Below, piece by piece: positions 23,649 through 36,988 of a stretch of DNA of 64,000 nt. The notes beneath the pieces are model-generated. The model was not told the origin of the DNA, made no database searches, and saw only the letters and a list, made by a program, of their open reading frames with translations. The translations under genes and the position numbers were made by a program. Numbering within the stretch: position 1 is the first letter of the stretch; each line of letters begins with the position of its first letter. The DNA is from Strongylocentrotus purpuratus (lineage: Eukaryota > Echinodermata > Echinoidea > Camarodonta > Strongylocentrotidae), in NCBI RefSeq assembly GCF_000002235.5, contig NW_022145564.1, positions 347,501 to 411,500 on the forward strand, written 5' to 3'.

Positions 23649-26353
23649 TAGAGAAAAAGAATTGGAAGATAGACGCTTAGAAGTCATTGTGATATAATTG
23701 ATCTACTGCCTACATGAAGGATACGATGCATCATGCTTACATTCTCATAAAAGCGAGTATACGCCTTAGGATATACGATCAAAACCACAAATTCCTCAGA
23801 TCAATAACCGCATTTAATAATCGAGAACAAAAACGGAGATGAACAACAAAATTGTTTGTACCAAAGCCAACCAATAACAAAAAAACTAGCATATACCCGT
23901 GCATATATCTATATCAAATATTCTAAATTCATATATGTATGCTGTCCATTTTTAATTATGTTCAAGGCCCCGCCATCGACTTTCCGATACAATGCTGAGG
24001 TGTGATCCATAATATACCAGTATCGTCCCTAGAGAGAAATAATGCTTTGGATGGGTTACCATAGCAACGCGTTGGTAGGATCATCGAACCAGTATTGAGG
24101 CATAGTCTGACACAAAGACACCCGTTATAATTAGTCTCGGCTAATTCAACAATTAATCCAACTATTTTTAGTTTCAACTGTGTAATCGTATTTAAAAGTT
24201 CAATGGCGTTCACCTTTCAAAATATTGTTATTGCTTGGTTTTAATGGCACAAAATGCACGAAACAATTAATAATATTGATACGGAATCTTTTCTTTCTGT
24301 TATTTTCCCAAAATTGGCAGAAGCCTAATCGAGCAATACTTCAGGATTATGGAAGGACGGAGGAAAAATTAATATGATCGAACAAATCATGCCTCATTGG
24401 CTCGATATGGTCAATTTGTATATGCGTCGAATCCTGTATTATTGATGGGGCTATAATGATATGCTAATTGCATTTAGTCATTTAGTATACACTGCTATAT
24501 GTAATAAGCTCTTTTTCCGTAATAAAATTGGAGTCGAAGGTTTTCTTTGCATATACACACACGACATTTAAACGACAAAGTTAACCAATATATGTTTCTA
24601 TAACCAAGTTATGTTTAGTCGCGTAGCTTTGAATTAAATTATTTTCATTTTTTCAGTTATTCACTTTATGATGATGAAGATGATGATGATGGTAGTGATG
24701 ATAAAAAATACAAACAAATAATTGCTATGATAATGATGGTGATAATAACAGAATTCTGAATAAAACTCTGAATGAGACATTTTGTTGCTGTGCTGGCAAA
24801 TCAAATAAATATAATCCGTAAATATGATATAGATTACAAACCACTGATCAACCTCAAGAAACCTTCTCCTGATGAAGAAGAACGCAATTTGAAGAATAGG
24901 AGCTCGAGAAACAACTATTATACAGGAATGAGTCATATGGGCGGTGGCTCTTTCGCAATCCCTGTAGCAACAGGCCCGGCGGACACAAACTATCAGTGAA
25001 TCAGGATATTAGCGGTATTCCACTTTTTTTAATTTCTCTTAACAAGAAAGCATGAAAATCCATTCTTTCATAAATCATATTAGGAGTCACTTTGTTTCAG
25101 ACTTCAACTTCAAGGTACAAAGTGTGGGCTAGAATTACACGTACAAATCCGGAGTGGATTCCACTTTGTGAGTTTGCATTTCTACCCAAAAACGAAATGT
25201 AAGTGATCCTGATATGACTCATAAAATAGTTGATTTTCTCTCCTGTCATTTTCAAACACTTCTAGAGAGTTGATTAAGGATGAGGTAATCTGTTATAATA
25301 CCCCTTTACTTCAAAACACGCAGAGAACTGCATTGAGTTACAAAGAGAGTGCACAATGCTATGCAATGAATACGGAGTAGTGCGTGTTTATAGGGTGTCG
25401 GCATGGGGATACAGTATGGAGCACCGGCCCGTCTTTTGTTCCATGTTTATAACCATTGGATTAATGTCCACACGTGGAGCAGAACAGGAAACATTAAAAG
25501 TGTTTTTTTACCATGACAACTCATACTAAATAAGTATAAATATTAATGATGATATTGATATACCGCAAGCGATGATTCTCTCTCATATTTTCTTTCATTA
25601 AATACTAGCACAATGTACACTAGAAAAGTGATGGTACAATAATACTTGTAAACGGCACTGGAAATGTGTCAGTAAATTTAACTGCCAACTGGGGACAATA
25701 AGCAGTTTATCAACAGTACACCATTAACTTTGTTAATAATTTAGAATAAGGAGATTTTGGCCAAATAGTTAAAAGCCTAGATCATTTAAACAATATTATT
25801 AGCATTACCAAAATAACAATGATGTAGTTATCAACAACATAAAGAATTCAAACACGCATAACGAATATGTAATTAAAATGTGATATGTTCGCATTAGATA
25901 AATTCTATCATTTACTGTGCAAAAGTACTCAGGAATAATAAGAAATATAGCATACAAAAACGTACACTGTAAGTATGGAATGGCAGACGTTTAGTGTCTA
26001 TATGTTTATTTACATCATAAAACCTCATTAAAACTTAATGAAACGCAAAAAGATTGTTATATATATATATATACTCATAGTAAATGACGAACTCCAGAAA
26101 GCGTATTTAATTGAAGAAATCACAAAACTAAGAGAATGAAATAATTTCTTTCAAAAAAGGGCACCGCCCCTAAATCTATGGCCTCCGATTTAATATGTGA
26201 CTCTTATCGATTTGATCTGTCCGGTTAACTAACCATGAAGAACATCCAACACATGTCTTGTAGAAAACTTTTTTATCCAACATTTAATTATAAAACAGAG
26301 CATTTATTGAATTCCTCCGACTATGAAATAAGTCAAATAACCGACAGACTTAC
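23649..26353 (-). other. First intron of the five-Ig gene
   Basis: It separates the signal-peptide exon (acceptor at 23646-23647) from a probable 5' UTR exon ending at 26354. It is AT-rich, with a short GAT run near 24670. No other gene is supported. Confidence 0.5.
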
Positions 26354-26645
26354 CTTGAGTAAAAACCAGTTCCCAGTCGACGAATGGGGTAAGAATCCAA
26401 CAATGGTCGTCTAATAGTCGGTAATGGTTGATGATATCAAAGTATCACTGGCAGCGATGAACCTATAGTTTCACCTTTAAAATATTACCGTAGAATAAAC
26501 TAGAATAATAACTCTTAGTGATAACACCAAGTAGTATATCCAGATATGAATGCTGTATTACAGATGTCCAATGACCATGTGTTTGGTCCAAGTCTCAGAG
26601 ATAGAGAGATAAGATAACAAGACGTGGTATACAATCGTGCTGAAA
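26354..26645 (-). other. Probable 5' UTR exon of the five-Ig gene
   Basis: On the minus strand, ACTCAAG is followed by GTAAGTCTG, a strong donor at 26354/26353. It pairs with the acceptor just upstream of the start-codon exon. A weak TATAAT-like element near 26680 would place the transcription start around 26645. The exon has no coding role. The upstream limit is a guess. Confidence 0.4.
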
Positions 26646-26689
26646 CTGCGAGTATGAGAATGAACCTCGGATTGGTAGGTCATTATACC

Positions 26690-29300
26690 AAACAGCGTTG
26701 CTGGTGTGTGTTATTCGTAGAGACTTGAGAAAACAGTACGTCCTTGGCAACCGTTGTCAACCCGCCAAACAGTCCGCCATGGCCTGCATTACATCCATGG
26801 TTTGGACTGGTTTCCTTTCATTGTCACGCCACGCATCGGTAAACCACTTCAATGTAGTGTGTAATGTATGCGAGAAGAGATACCAGTCTCCACCGCACCG
26901 CTATTGTCATCTTCTAAAGATCTGGAGTGCTTGCTTAATCCATTTGTCGTGCCATGCTTGAAAGCACAATGCCCATTGGCTGTTTCCTTGGATATTGTGA
27001 GTAAACAAGGCTACTTCCCGCCAATCAATAAGGTCGTACCAAAAGGAAATTTCTCTTACAAAGCGACCATTTGACCGACCTACTATGCTATTTAGTACTA
27101 TGAAAGGGTTCGCTTTACTGCTTGAAGCGACTTTTACTAAAGAAATTCCCTGTCGTTAAAAGAGAGAAAACCTATTGATATGCACGCCGTGCGGTAAGTT
27201 CAGAAAAGAAGTTTTGTCTGAGTCTGAGAGCATTGTAGTAGGTCCATGCTGCTCAGACCATGAATCGGTCGATTTAGATTTCCAAACACACCCCATGAAG
27301 ACCCGTGGTCAGTTTCCTTTCTTCTCGTCGTTAGAGGTGTCAATCCGAGACATATAAAACCTTTGTTTGTGTTTACAAGAACCTGATCAAGCTTGTAGCA
27401 TGACTGATGCTGAGAAGAATTACACATGGCTTGCGTTCCATCAATTTGTATGTGTGTTTGGTCACATTTTGATCCGGAGATTTTATGACTTGAATTGAAT
27501 TTTAGATTTGTATAGCGCACATTATAGGCCTAAACTGCACCCAAGGCGCCCCCTTAAAAATCAAGAAATTATATGATCATTCAGAAACAATTAAAAATCG
27601 ACAAAATGACAACAAAGTAAATACACTAATCAGATACATTAAAACCAGATAGGTACAACAGTGAGATACGTGTCACTAAAATAATTTCGAGACGATTGAA
27701 GACATTCATCAATTTTTATTGTAGGTTTTGTTCTTAATTTTGTCTGTAAAGCAGACAGAAAAGAGATTTTTCCCTCACTAAAATGATTTTAAAAATAAAC
27801 TTGAGTTCCGATCAGGGATTGGGTCATGAAAGAAACTGCCTGGAGGCAATTTGGAAACAATGATAGGTCTACGTGACATAATTTTTTTTTAGGCACATAC
27901 CAGTGTACTGTTTGGGAATAATCATAATATACAGGTAGGAAGGTTGGAAGAACACGTGCACAGCGCACAGAAATTGGTATTTGGGACTATAACATGATTG
28001 TTTGGTTCATACATTTCATCTGTTTCTTGTCACGTTCCGAAAACGACGGCATTTCACGAGAAATTCCTTTCAGGGGACAAAAGTAGTATAAGAAATTCTT
28101 CAGACGAACATAACATGAGGAGAACGCTTTTTTGTTTTCACCTTTATATTGTGGATTCCGTAATACGTCGATGAATTGTAATTCTCGCACATTTCTGCAG
28201 GTGTACGATTTTATATTGAAATTTCGATTTCATCTTTTAGTCAAGTTAAATTTCACATAAAGGTAAAGAGTAAAATGATATTATAAAATATAGGAAAAAA
28301 AAACAATAATAACTTGACAGGATGACCAATGAGACTAAAAAGCTTATTTACAACTGGGTGTTATATTTACTAGGTCAGTATTGATTATTTCTTGATTTAA
28401 AGATATAAAATATCACAGTAAAAATCACAAAATATAAGCATAGACAAGATAAACTTTTAAATAATTTGAGAACAACAACTTAAAGATATAGACCGGTAGT
28501 GGTAACATTGCGGTTCAAGAGTTTTGGCTGCAAAATATCCATTCAACATTGTTTTAATATTGCCGTTTAAATACTGCCTTCAGAGGTTTAAATGGCAATA
28601 CTAATTTCGCAAAAAAGCAGTAATATATGCCCAAATGTTCAATATTGAAGTGCAGTCGCGATATCTATCCATGCCCGATCAATATGATAATGTACCAAAT
28701 ATAAAAATTAGTAGGCGGTTTCCCGGCAAAATTTGTATCATCACGTATTAGTCAAAACATTCTTTCACATGATTGATAATAAGAGCTTCCATTTTTTTTT
28801 GAGAGAGAGGGGGGCGTTTCCAAAACTGGTCTATACTTTTAAATAGAAATAACATTATTAAGATCTCTTAAGAATAGTATAACAAATTCTGTTTGATCAT
28901 GTTAATCACGTGGTTATGACGATCTATATATACACGACGGCTCTTCACATAACGAGCATGCTCTCTAGGGGGTAGTCTGAGGTGGGATGACGGATACTGA
29001 GAGCATTCATAGAATCAATTGCATTATGACCGCTAAGTACATCATAAAGGCTATGTCTTTTCTAATGGTATCATCTGGATAAACATAGTCATCCAGTCCA
29101 CAGGGACTCACAATCATGATATTTGTACAGTCGAAAAAATCAATGTTCTACTTTTCAAATAGTTCAAGTGCATGATATAGTCTGGGAACCCGTCCCGAAG
29201 CAGTCAACCCCTCCCCATACGATTTGCCCCCTCAAAGTATACTCAGACCATCTAACTACTTGACCAAAAGGTTGTCAGCCTTACCGTCAATGTCGAGTTT
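26690..29300. other. Intergenic DNA
   Basis: No supported gene. About 27490-27545 holds a SINE-like tail (TTGTATAGCGCACATTATAG). About 28690-28860 matches 43275-43440, so it is another interspersed repeat copy. Confidence 0.55.
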
Positions 29301-29308
29301 AGCCACCG

Positions 29309-29429
29309 GGGGCCCGTTTCTCAAAGAAATTATTGACTATCTAATTGAAACGTGTGTTATACAGTTAACACCCTTTTTAATGGGATCGTCAAGAAGTTAG
29401 ACTTATGACGGTTTCGAGAAACGGGCCCC
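29309..29429. mobile_element. Foldback MITE, GGGGCCCGTTTCTC ends
   Basis: Perfect 14-bp terminal inverted repeats at 29309-29322 and 29416-29429 bound a 121-bp non-coding element. Confidence 0.75.
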
Positions 29430-29596
29430 AATGCCCACAAAACAGACCCCAAATCGGTCGAGCCTCGAAACGCGCGGAATATAGTCCTCTAGGTTGCACG
29501 GAAAGTCGACATACGCGTGGAGCAACTTCCCGTGCAAACTACAGATATGAAGGTGCACGTCTCATGAGATCGACAGAGCAGCTCATGTATATATGT

Positions 29597-29823
29597 GGGA
29601 CGTTTACTTCTCAAACAATTCAAAACCCGACAATAAACATTCATTTTTCGTTTATTCATTTCTTTCGATGTCAACAGGATGAATAGACGCCTGGGTGATT
29701 GATGGCTAAAACGTGTTACAAACTCAGGACTTTGGCTGAGAAACTAATGGGACGTTTACTTTTCAAACAATTCAAAACCTGACAACAAACATTTATTCTT
29801 CTTTTATTCAATTCCTTCGATGA
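29597..29823 (+). repeat. Direct repeat pair of about 75 bp
   Basis: 29597-29670 and 29749-29823 both read GGGACGTTTACTT, then TCAAACAATTCAAAAC, with a similar AT-rich tail. The spacing is 152 bases. No coding potential is evident. Confidence 0.7.
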
Positions 29824-30539
29824 TGAACACGGCGAAAAGAAAAGCAAACATTCCCAATGCGAGACTGAATGGCTTGGTTGGTACCATGGAAACCTCTGCC
29901 ATTGTTTGCGTCTGCCTGACTGTACCCTTTTTTATGAGGCCGAACCGACCTTCGAAGTATGTTACTTTTTGTAAGCAGAAAAATGAGAAAGACAGAATGG
30001 TATAGGTCTGAAATAAATCGGGTTAATAATAAGAGAACTATGAATGTTAGAAATAATAACATCAATATATACGTGTATTGTGACGTAGTCACGGACAACT
30101 CTCCCGTTTGTCGTGTACAAAAATATAAATTTCTGTTTTAATTCTCCTAGATTCTTCTTCCTTGGACACTACTCAAAGTATATAATATATATTATACCAT
30201 TATAGGAAAGACCCTTCTGAGTCATATATTTCGCATGGCTAGAATATAAAAAGTAAACCTTAACAAAAAAATGCTTGGCATGAAGTCAACAAACTATATT
30301 GTCGAACTTCGGATCCGTGCCATGTAAAACGATGTCGTGCCATCAGTGATTTTAAATTAATTTGATGAATTGGGCATTCATATTTATTTCATTCTCACCT
30401 AATAACAATGACGGATAGAGAACATCTGAAAAGGGAACACCAGAAATAAAATCGTAGAAAAATAAGTTCGCATGTTCAACGAACCTCTTCTCCCATACAA
30501 AAAACGTAATGCGGATCCTGTCATACCTGTGATTCCCAT

Positions 30540-31025
<486 letters not shown>

Positions 31026-31135
31026 CAATACTCAAACATGCAGAATCTCTTAGGAATCCACTGAAAAAAGAATGTAATAAGCACGTAAGAATGATATATC
31101 GAATACAGTGTTTGCTCGGGTCATGATTCCACATT

Positions 31136-31141
31136 TTTATT
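31136..31141 (-). terminator. Poly(A) signal, peptide gene copy 1
   Basis: AATAAA on the minus strand, about 190 bases beyond the stop. Copy 2 has the hexamer at the matching place. Confidence 0.7.
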
Positions 31142-31329
31142 TCTATTTCTTGCCATAGTAAAGATTTACAAATAAATAGACCAGTATATCGCTGACGGCT
31201 GCTGCCATATATTGCATGAGATGAAAACCATCATTAACATGATTTCCTACAAAAATATCTGCTTTGGGACATCGTTATCGATCAGTTGAGCGAGGTGGGT
31301 CAGAGGTCAGGTGTCAAAGGTCGAGACAT

Positions 31330-33074
31330 TTAGATGCCCTCACCACCAGCAGCGCCTAGTAAGATAGAACGAGACACAAATAGACAAGGTTTACAGTACT
31401 AAGGTAGAGCCTAAATCAAGCTTGCATTTATTTATTACCATGCTGAGTATCAACACTACAATGTGGCAAAACAAATACAATTAAAAAAAAATTATAACAA
31501 ATAAAACCTAACAAATAAACAAACAAACAATTGTAATTACTTCAAAATATGATTTTAAAAGATAATTTAACTCTTTCTTAAATTCTTATAAATTTACTCG
31601 CAAATGATATTGTAGATCAGCTTGTGGGGAAAATGAATGTGTTCGAAATGAAAGTCGCAAACATTTGTATGTGTGTGTGTGCGGTGGGTTGGGGAGAGGG
31701 GTGGGGGACGGGGCTGTGCTTGGATTAAGTTTTGTTAAAAGATGGAAAAGACAAACAATTGAAATTCAACCAAAGACAATTCCCACAGTCCCCTATTGAA
31801 ATGTGCGAACATGGCAAACCTAACGTGACTTTTAAGGACAATAGCATACGGCATAATAGGAAATGCCCTTTAAATTGATTTCCTTAAGTCGTTACGATTG
31901 GTTGTTATACAATGTTATCTTACCGGCGCAGAAAGCGAACTTTCCATTACGGCGAGAGCACCAACAGGTCTGGTCTGAGCTGAACTGGGTCTCACAAACT
32001 AAAAGAATAATTTAAATATAACATGATGGACAAATAACGGAACGCTAAATGAAAAATAAAACATGGAAGAGCATCAATAATTACTAAATTCATAACAAGA
32101 AACTCATTTACAATTTAATGCATACTTTCATTACTTTATTTGAAAACCACAATCGAAAGAAGTAAACATCTCTGTTATTCAATGTAGATGGCGATGGAAT
32201 AGACCAGTTCACGGTTAGCACATTACTGCAATGACCCCGAATATCCACAGATCTTCAAAACATGAAGAGGTCCCACTTTGTACATTGTGAAATAATCATT
32301 CCTACAGCGATGAAGGTGCTATATAACATAGCCTTTGTTTTCCCCTTTGAAAGAATACTTCCACCTGTGTATCATGGATTGCACTGAATGTGCAAGAATG
32401 AATAACGATTACATAACTTTCATGAGCACGTATCCAGTATTTCGTCTCCGTGTATTTCACAATTTGTTCTGCAATGACCTTGATCTGCTCATGCTCAGAC
32501 TGCAACCGTGAACTCGCTTATATACAAGACATGAATTCCTCCGTTATTATTTTGCCTATTTAAGACCTAGCGATCTGACAATATTCTGAGTTTTGTCTTA
32601 ACCAAAGCAACTTACTATGACATTTTACAATAATCTCTATACAACGTACACAGTCTCATCCTCCAACATGGTTGACTTCCTTATATATTTACCTTTTCTT
32701 TTCATTTTTCTTCTTTTCTTTTCATTTTGTTTTCATTTCCTTTCTGTTCTCTTCTTTTCTTTTCTTTTTCGACCTTTTTTTTTTAATTTCTTGTCTTTTC
32801 TTTAGCCCTGTAAACTGTTTTTTGTTTGACTCATGGTCTAAAAACTACACGATTCTCATCAACGTCATCTATTAGATGAATATCCGTCGTAAAGACCTAA
32901 CAATACTGATATTATCTTACCCTTGTACTTCCTCATGCTCTGTCCCCTCTTCTCAGCCATGAAGTAATCTTGGAGGACTGGATCTCTCTTGATGAAATCA
33001 ACCTCAGCTTCTTCTTGATCGAAAGCTGCAGCTAGGACCACCAGGGCCATCAGAGCGATCATAACCTTCATCAT
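31330..33074 (-). CDS. Secreted four-cysteine peptide precursor, copy 1 (CrAMP-like)
   Basis: Coding exons 33074-32921, 31998-31924 and 31355-31330 join to 255 nt, 84 aa. Residues 1-17 are a signal peptide ending LAAA. 18-43 are an acidic propeptide with KR at 29-30 and 42-43. 44-84 would be the mature peptide, with cysteines at 53, 63, 65 and 75 (C-x9-C-x-C-x9-C) and a Gly-rich end, GAAGGEGI. A non-coding first exon ends at 33580; exon 2 begins at 33126. The layout (signal, anionic propeptide, cationic four-Cys peptide, four exons) resembles, from memory, the starfish CrAMPs such as PpCrAMP. An antimicrobial role is therefore likely but untested. Residue 5 is Met, as in copy 4. Arg42-Lys/Arg cleavage is an inference. 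Confidence 0.85.
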
Positions 33075-33669
33075 GATTGGTTCTTTGGGTTTAAAGAATG
33101 ATAAAATATGAGCACTGGTCAAGTTACTGTAATCTAAGAAGGAACTGTATATAATTAAGCTTTTTTTTTAGAAATGCTCTGGTATAATGCTTATGATTAA
33201 TAAGGTAATGGGATTACAAATATGAAAACAGTGGGCTAAATCTTTTGAAAGTTACGTAATGAAAACCATGGCACACACATGTCGATATGTCGGACTGCAC
33301 AAATACATGTGGCATCAAAATTTGGTCCTATTTTCATTTTGTAAGCATAACAAATCAATCGTTTTTCATATTACTTCGCTAATTTCGATGAAAACACATC
33401 AGAATAAATATAATGGAAAAGTCACCCTGATTTGGCAAGAAGAGGAAAGGAATTTCTATTTTGCCAATATCACAATCAGTACAGAAATACAAAAAAGTAC
33501 TAATGGCCCTTTTTTCGCTCGATGTGATGAGAAAATAATCAAACATTTTGTGAAAAAAATTATAATGGTGGTTACTTACTTTGAGGTGTTTGTCGAGTTG
33601 GTGAGTGAAAGGAGATGTGACTTCAGTCTTCTGTTCTTGCTGGATCTGCCTAAGTCTTGCTGGAGCCCT

Positions 33670-33678
33670 CTTTATATA
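33670..33678 (-). promoter_or_regulatory. TATA box, peptide gene copy 1
   Basis: TATATAAAG on the minus strand lies about 90 bases upstream of the exon 1 donor at 33580. A short GAT/GGTGAT tract (33693-33730) sits immediately upstream. The same box type is found at copy 4. Confidence 0.75.
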
Positions 33679-34588
33679 CTGCTCTAAACCATCACCATCA
33701 TCATCATTAACGCATCATCTATCCATCAATGAACATAACTAAGATGTAAAGCGTGATGTCTTTATAACGACTCTCCTAGTCCTGTCAAAATGAAGATTGT
33801 CTTTAATAAAGAATATCGAGGAAAGACTGGGTTAATTGAGTGTGCACTGACGGTTCAGATTTTTATTCCCCTTCCATATTGGCGTGATAAAAAGGAAAAG
33901 AGCAGGAAAAGAGCGACAGTGAGAAGCCATATTATAGGGGAAAGGATGACCCTAGCCTTGCAAATTCGCATTTTATTTCCCTTTTTTTTTTGTTCCCGTT
34001 AGTTCTAGCGCGCCCTCAACGTCTTGATTCACACTAGGCCACTGAGGTCACACATATTGCGTATATTTGTATACTATAGACAATAAAGCATGCAGGGCCA
34101 ATTAGCCCTGTCGAAAGAATACGTGGTGTAACCTCACTCAATTATATACAAGGAAAAGTTTCAAAGATTATACTAATCAAGCATTTAATTATATTTCATT
34201 ATGGTACAGAGAAATGCGTTTATAATGACATTTCTCATGATAAGCCTTATCTCGTCTCACATGATTGGATATTATGACATCTGACTTTTCTTTACCGAAA
34301 TAGCGAATCCACATCCGATCCAAATAAGATATGCATACATACTAATAAAATGGTGAACAGTATAGAATAATCTATTTGTAATGACTTTGCACACGGCACG
34401 CAATGTCTGATCACATTTCCGTAAACGTTTAATCTTTTCTCGCCATGCCCGCCAGGCGTGTCGTATTTAGAACACGGATACAATCATGCTCATATCCACA
34501 CAAGTACTCCGAGATACTTTCCCACACTAATCGAGCTCCTAACTACAACCCTAGCCCCAAAACTACACCTAAAACTCAGATCCTAAAT

Positions 34589-34615
34589 CTAAACCTAACC
34601 CTAACCCTGACCCTA
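34589..34615 (-). repeat. Short interstitial telomere-like repeat
   Basis: AACCTAACCCTAACCCTGAC is a degenerate run of CCCTAA, the complement of the TTAGGG telomere unit. Only about four units are present, within a C/A-rich stretch. Confidence 0.55.
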
Positions 34616-34919
34616 CACAAGATCATGTTATACTTTTGACGAAGCAATGCCTGGTGCAGTCATGTTTGTTACTAAAGTAAGTGGTGGATCACCTGAAATG
34701 ATAGCCCGGTTACACCGAGCGAATCAAAAACTGGCCGACTACAGACCCAACAAAAATGAAATTACACCAAATGGCTAAGAGTTGGTTGGTTTTTGAAATG
34801 CTGACATGTGGAGTCAGTTTGGCGGTGTATCTGAGGCGTTGATTCTGTTATTTTGCCGGGCATGTCAGGTTTTTTGTTTGTTTTTACCTGACTGCTATAA
34901 ACGCATTTACATACTTGTA

Positions 34920-35100
34920 AGAAAGCAACCAGGGGACCGACAGCTTCGAGTCCTCTGCGAAGGACTCGGTTAATGAGGAGAATTGATGCCTTACCAAAGG
35001 CCAGTAGCGCATCGGCTTGGTTTCGAACCCGGAACCTCCCAGGTTTGAGACCACTGCTCTACCACAGAGCTTTCGCGATTCCCGTTGAGAGGACCAATGA
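34920..35100 (-). repeat. tRNA-derived SINE
   Basis: The minus strand has an A-box-like GCTCTGTGGTAGAGCAG and a B-box GGTTCCGGGTTCGAAACC, spaced about as in a tRNA. The body continues beyond tRNA length and no acceptor stem closes, so a SINE is preferred to a tRNA gene. Confidence 0.6.
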
Positions 35101-35350
35101 ACCAATGGCAAAGGAAAAGCTGGTGCATGGATTTTGAAGTTTGTAATCGACGATAACAGTGCTCTTTAAATATTGTCGAGTGAAATGCTTAATAAACACC
35201 ATCATCATCATCACCATCATCATCAACATCAGCATTAGCATACTTTTTCATTCACTGACTTTTGTTGGTGTATAAAATCTGACCAGAAGCACATACACTG
35301 TAGCTGCTATAGGGTCAGTTGATAACTAGGAGTAATGTAATATCAACACA

Positions 35351-35551
35351 GACATGCCATAGTACAGCCAAACCTGCTTTAGTGACCACATGTATAGAAA
35401 GACCACCTGTCTACAAAGACCACATTTTTTGGTTTTCCTTGAAAATAATTTCTCATTGAAACATGTAGTAAATGAACCTGCATACCACCTGCCAATAAAA
35501 ACTACTTTTCTTGTCTTCCTTGGGTGCTCTTTATTAGACAGGTTTCAATGT
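35351..35551 (+). repeat. Dispersed repeat with ACCACCTGTCTACAAAGACC motif
   Basis: It begins near CAAACCTGCTTTAGTGACCA and ends GACAGGTTTCAATGTATGA. A close copy lies at 57690-57877. More distant relatives lie at 40180-40340 and, inverted, at 56360-56520. Confidence 0.75.
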
Positions 35552-35827
35552 ATGAAGAAAATGAAAAGCATACACAAAGAATTATACATTGCATCAGTAC
35601 ACGAGTGATATCAAAGAGATAAGAATGGAAAGACAACATTATCGTCGTCGTCGCCATTAATCTACCCTGTTACAGACAAAATTCGTTTTATACCTGTGGT
35701 CTTATCACGAACGGATAGCAACACAAGGTTTATTAGGCAAAAACTGGAGTCAGTTGTACGTAAACGGTCCCTTAATCATTGAGATGCAAAAACAATAAAA
35801 TAAACACAGCGAGAAAGTGTCTAGATA

Positions 35828-36215
35828 TGAGTTCAAGTTCAAGTTCAATTTATTTCTCCACAAATGCAAAACATAGGGAGCTGCATAAAACAAAATGCAT
35901 GCATAGAATACAATAATAGAACATGTACATCATATATAAAACGACTCCAGTTGGAGCAATGTATGTTTTAAAAAGAAAAATCAGCAAATGTGGAAGGGGT
36001 AGTCAAAAATCAAAAATGATTTGTCGAGGACTACCCTCAATAATGCCAAAAAAATATACAATTAAAACCTAAAAGTAAATATAAGGTAAAATGATGAGGT
36101 TGTAACAGTAACGAGAAAGAAGAGGGAGAAAATATCAGAGATATTGACAAAAGTGCATCTACCTATATGTGAATGTTGTAAAGGATGGATTACTTATCAG
36201 GAATAATCTTAACTG
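35828..36215. repeat. Retroelement 3'-tail-like insertion upstream of copy 2
   Basis: It starts with GTTCAAGTTCAAGTTCAA and holds a body with GTGGAAGGGGTAGTC. The matching inverted flank near copy 3 (45340-45400) lacks it, so it inserted after duplication or was lost there. It resembles non-LTR element tails; the family is not identified. Confidence 0.5.
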
Positions 36216-36356
36216 ATGAACGGTTTAGTCATAATCAAAGTTTTTGAATTATCTTAAAATACTAGAATGACGGAGAAAGGGGTCATTATATAGAAATCTC
36301 AAGATTCATTAGTTCTGAGATAATTTTGTTGTTGGTATTGTGATGATGCGTAGAAT

Positions 36357-36368
36357 ATGATGATGATA

Positions 36369-36424
<56 letters not shown>

Positions 36425-36425
36425 A
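36357..36425 (+). repeat. (GAT)n tract at the copy 2 promoter
   Basis: About 22 near-perfect GAT units end some 28 bases upstream of the TATA box. Confidence 0.95.
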
Positions 36426-36452
36426 TTAGTTGGTGGTGATGGGCTGAAGGAG

Positions 36453-36460
36453 TATATAAG
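36453..36460 (+). promoter_or_regulatory. TATA box, peptide gene copy 2
   Basis: TATATAAG, followed by a non-coding exon of about 60 bases whose donor is at 36542/36543. Copy 3 has the same box and the same downstream GAAGAG sequence. Confidence 0.8.
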
Positions 36461-36988
36461 GAAGAGCCTTCTGAAGGCATAGTCAGATCCAGCCAGTACA
36501 GAACATCTCAGTCTAATATATCCTCATTTACCAACTCCTACAGTAAGTAAACGATTGCAAAGAATTTAATATTAAATGTTATAATCATTATATCTGTTAT
36601 TCGATCCTCCTGTACTGTATTATGTTAGTTACGACATAGAAATTCATTTCTTCTTCTTGTCAATTCAGGTTATTTTGTCATCAAAATGTGTAAGGTAATA
36701 TAAAAGGGATTGCTTTGCAATGCTTTCAACATGCAAATAGGACCAAATTTTGATGCCACATAAAACATTATCTGTCCAGCCCCATAACTCGACATTTTGT
36801 GTGCAGAGTTTTAATAATGCCATTTCCAGCAAGATTGAGGCCATATTTATGATCGTATTACCTTATTAATCTTACATACTACAGCCTTTCCAAAGAGCTT
36901 CTATCTGTTCTATGACGTTCCTTCTTATATTACAGTAACTTGACCAGTGATTTTACTTTACTTTATCTTTAAACGCAAAGAACCAATC

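Larger units (their letters stand above)
33731..35350. other. Region between copies 1 and 2, left part
   Basis: 33731-34450 and about 35110-35200 have inverted counterparts at 45640-46140, so they belong to the duplicated promoter flank. About 34460-35100 has no counterpart and contains the telomere-like run and a tRNA-like SINE. No gene is seen. Confidence 0.6.

Noticed and set aside
34520..34620. Telomere or chromosome end
   Set aside because: Only about four degenerate CCCTAA units inside ordinary sequence; an interstitial trace at most.
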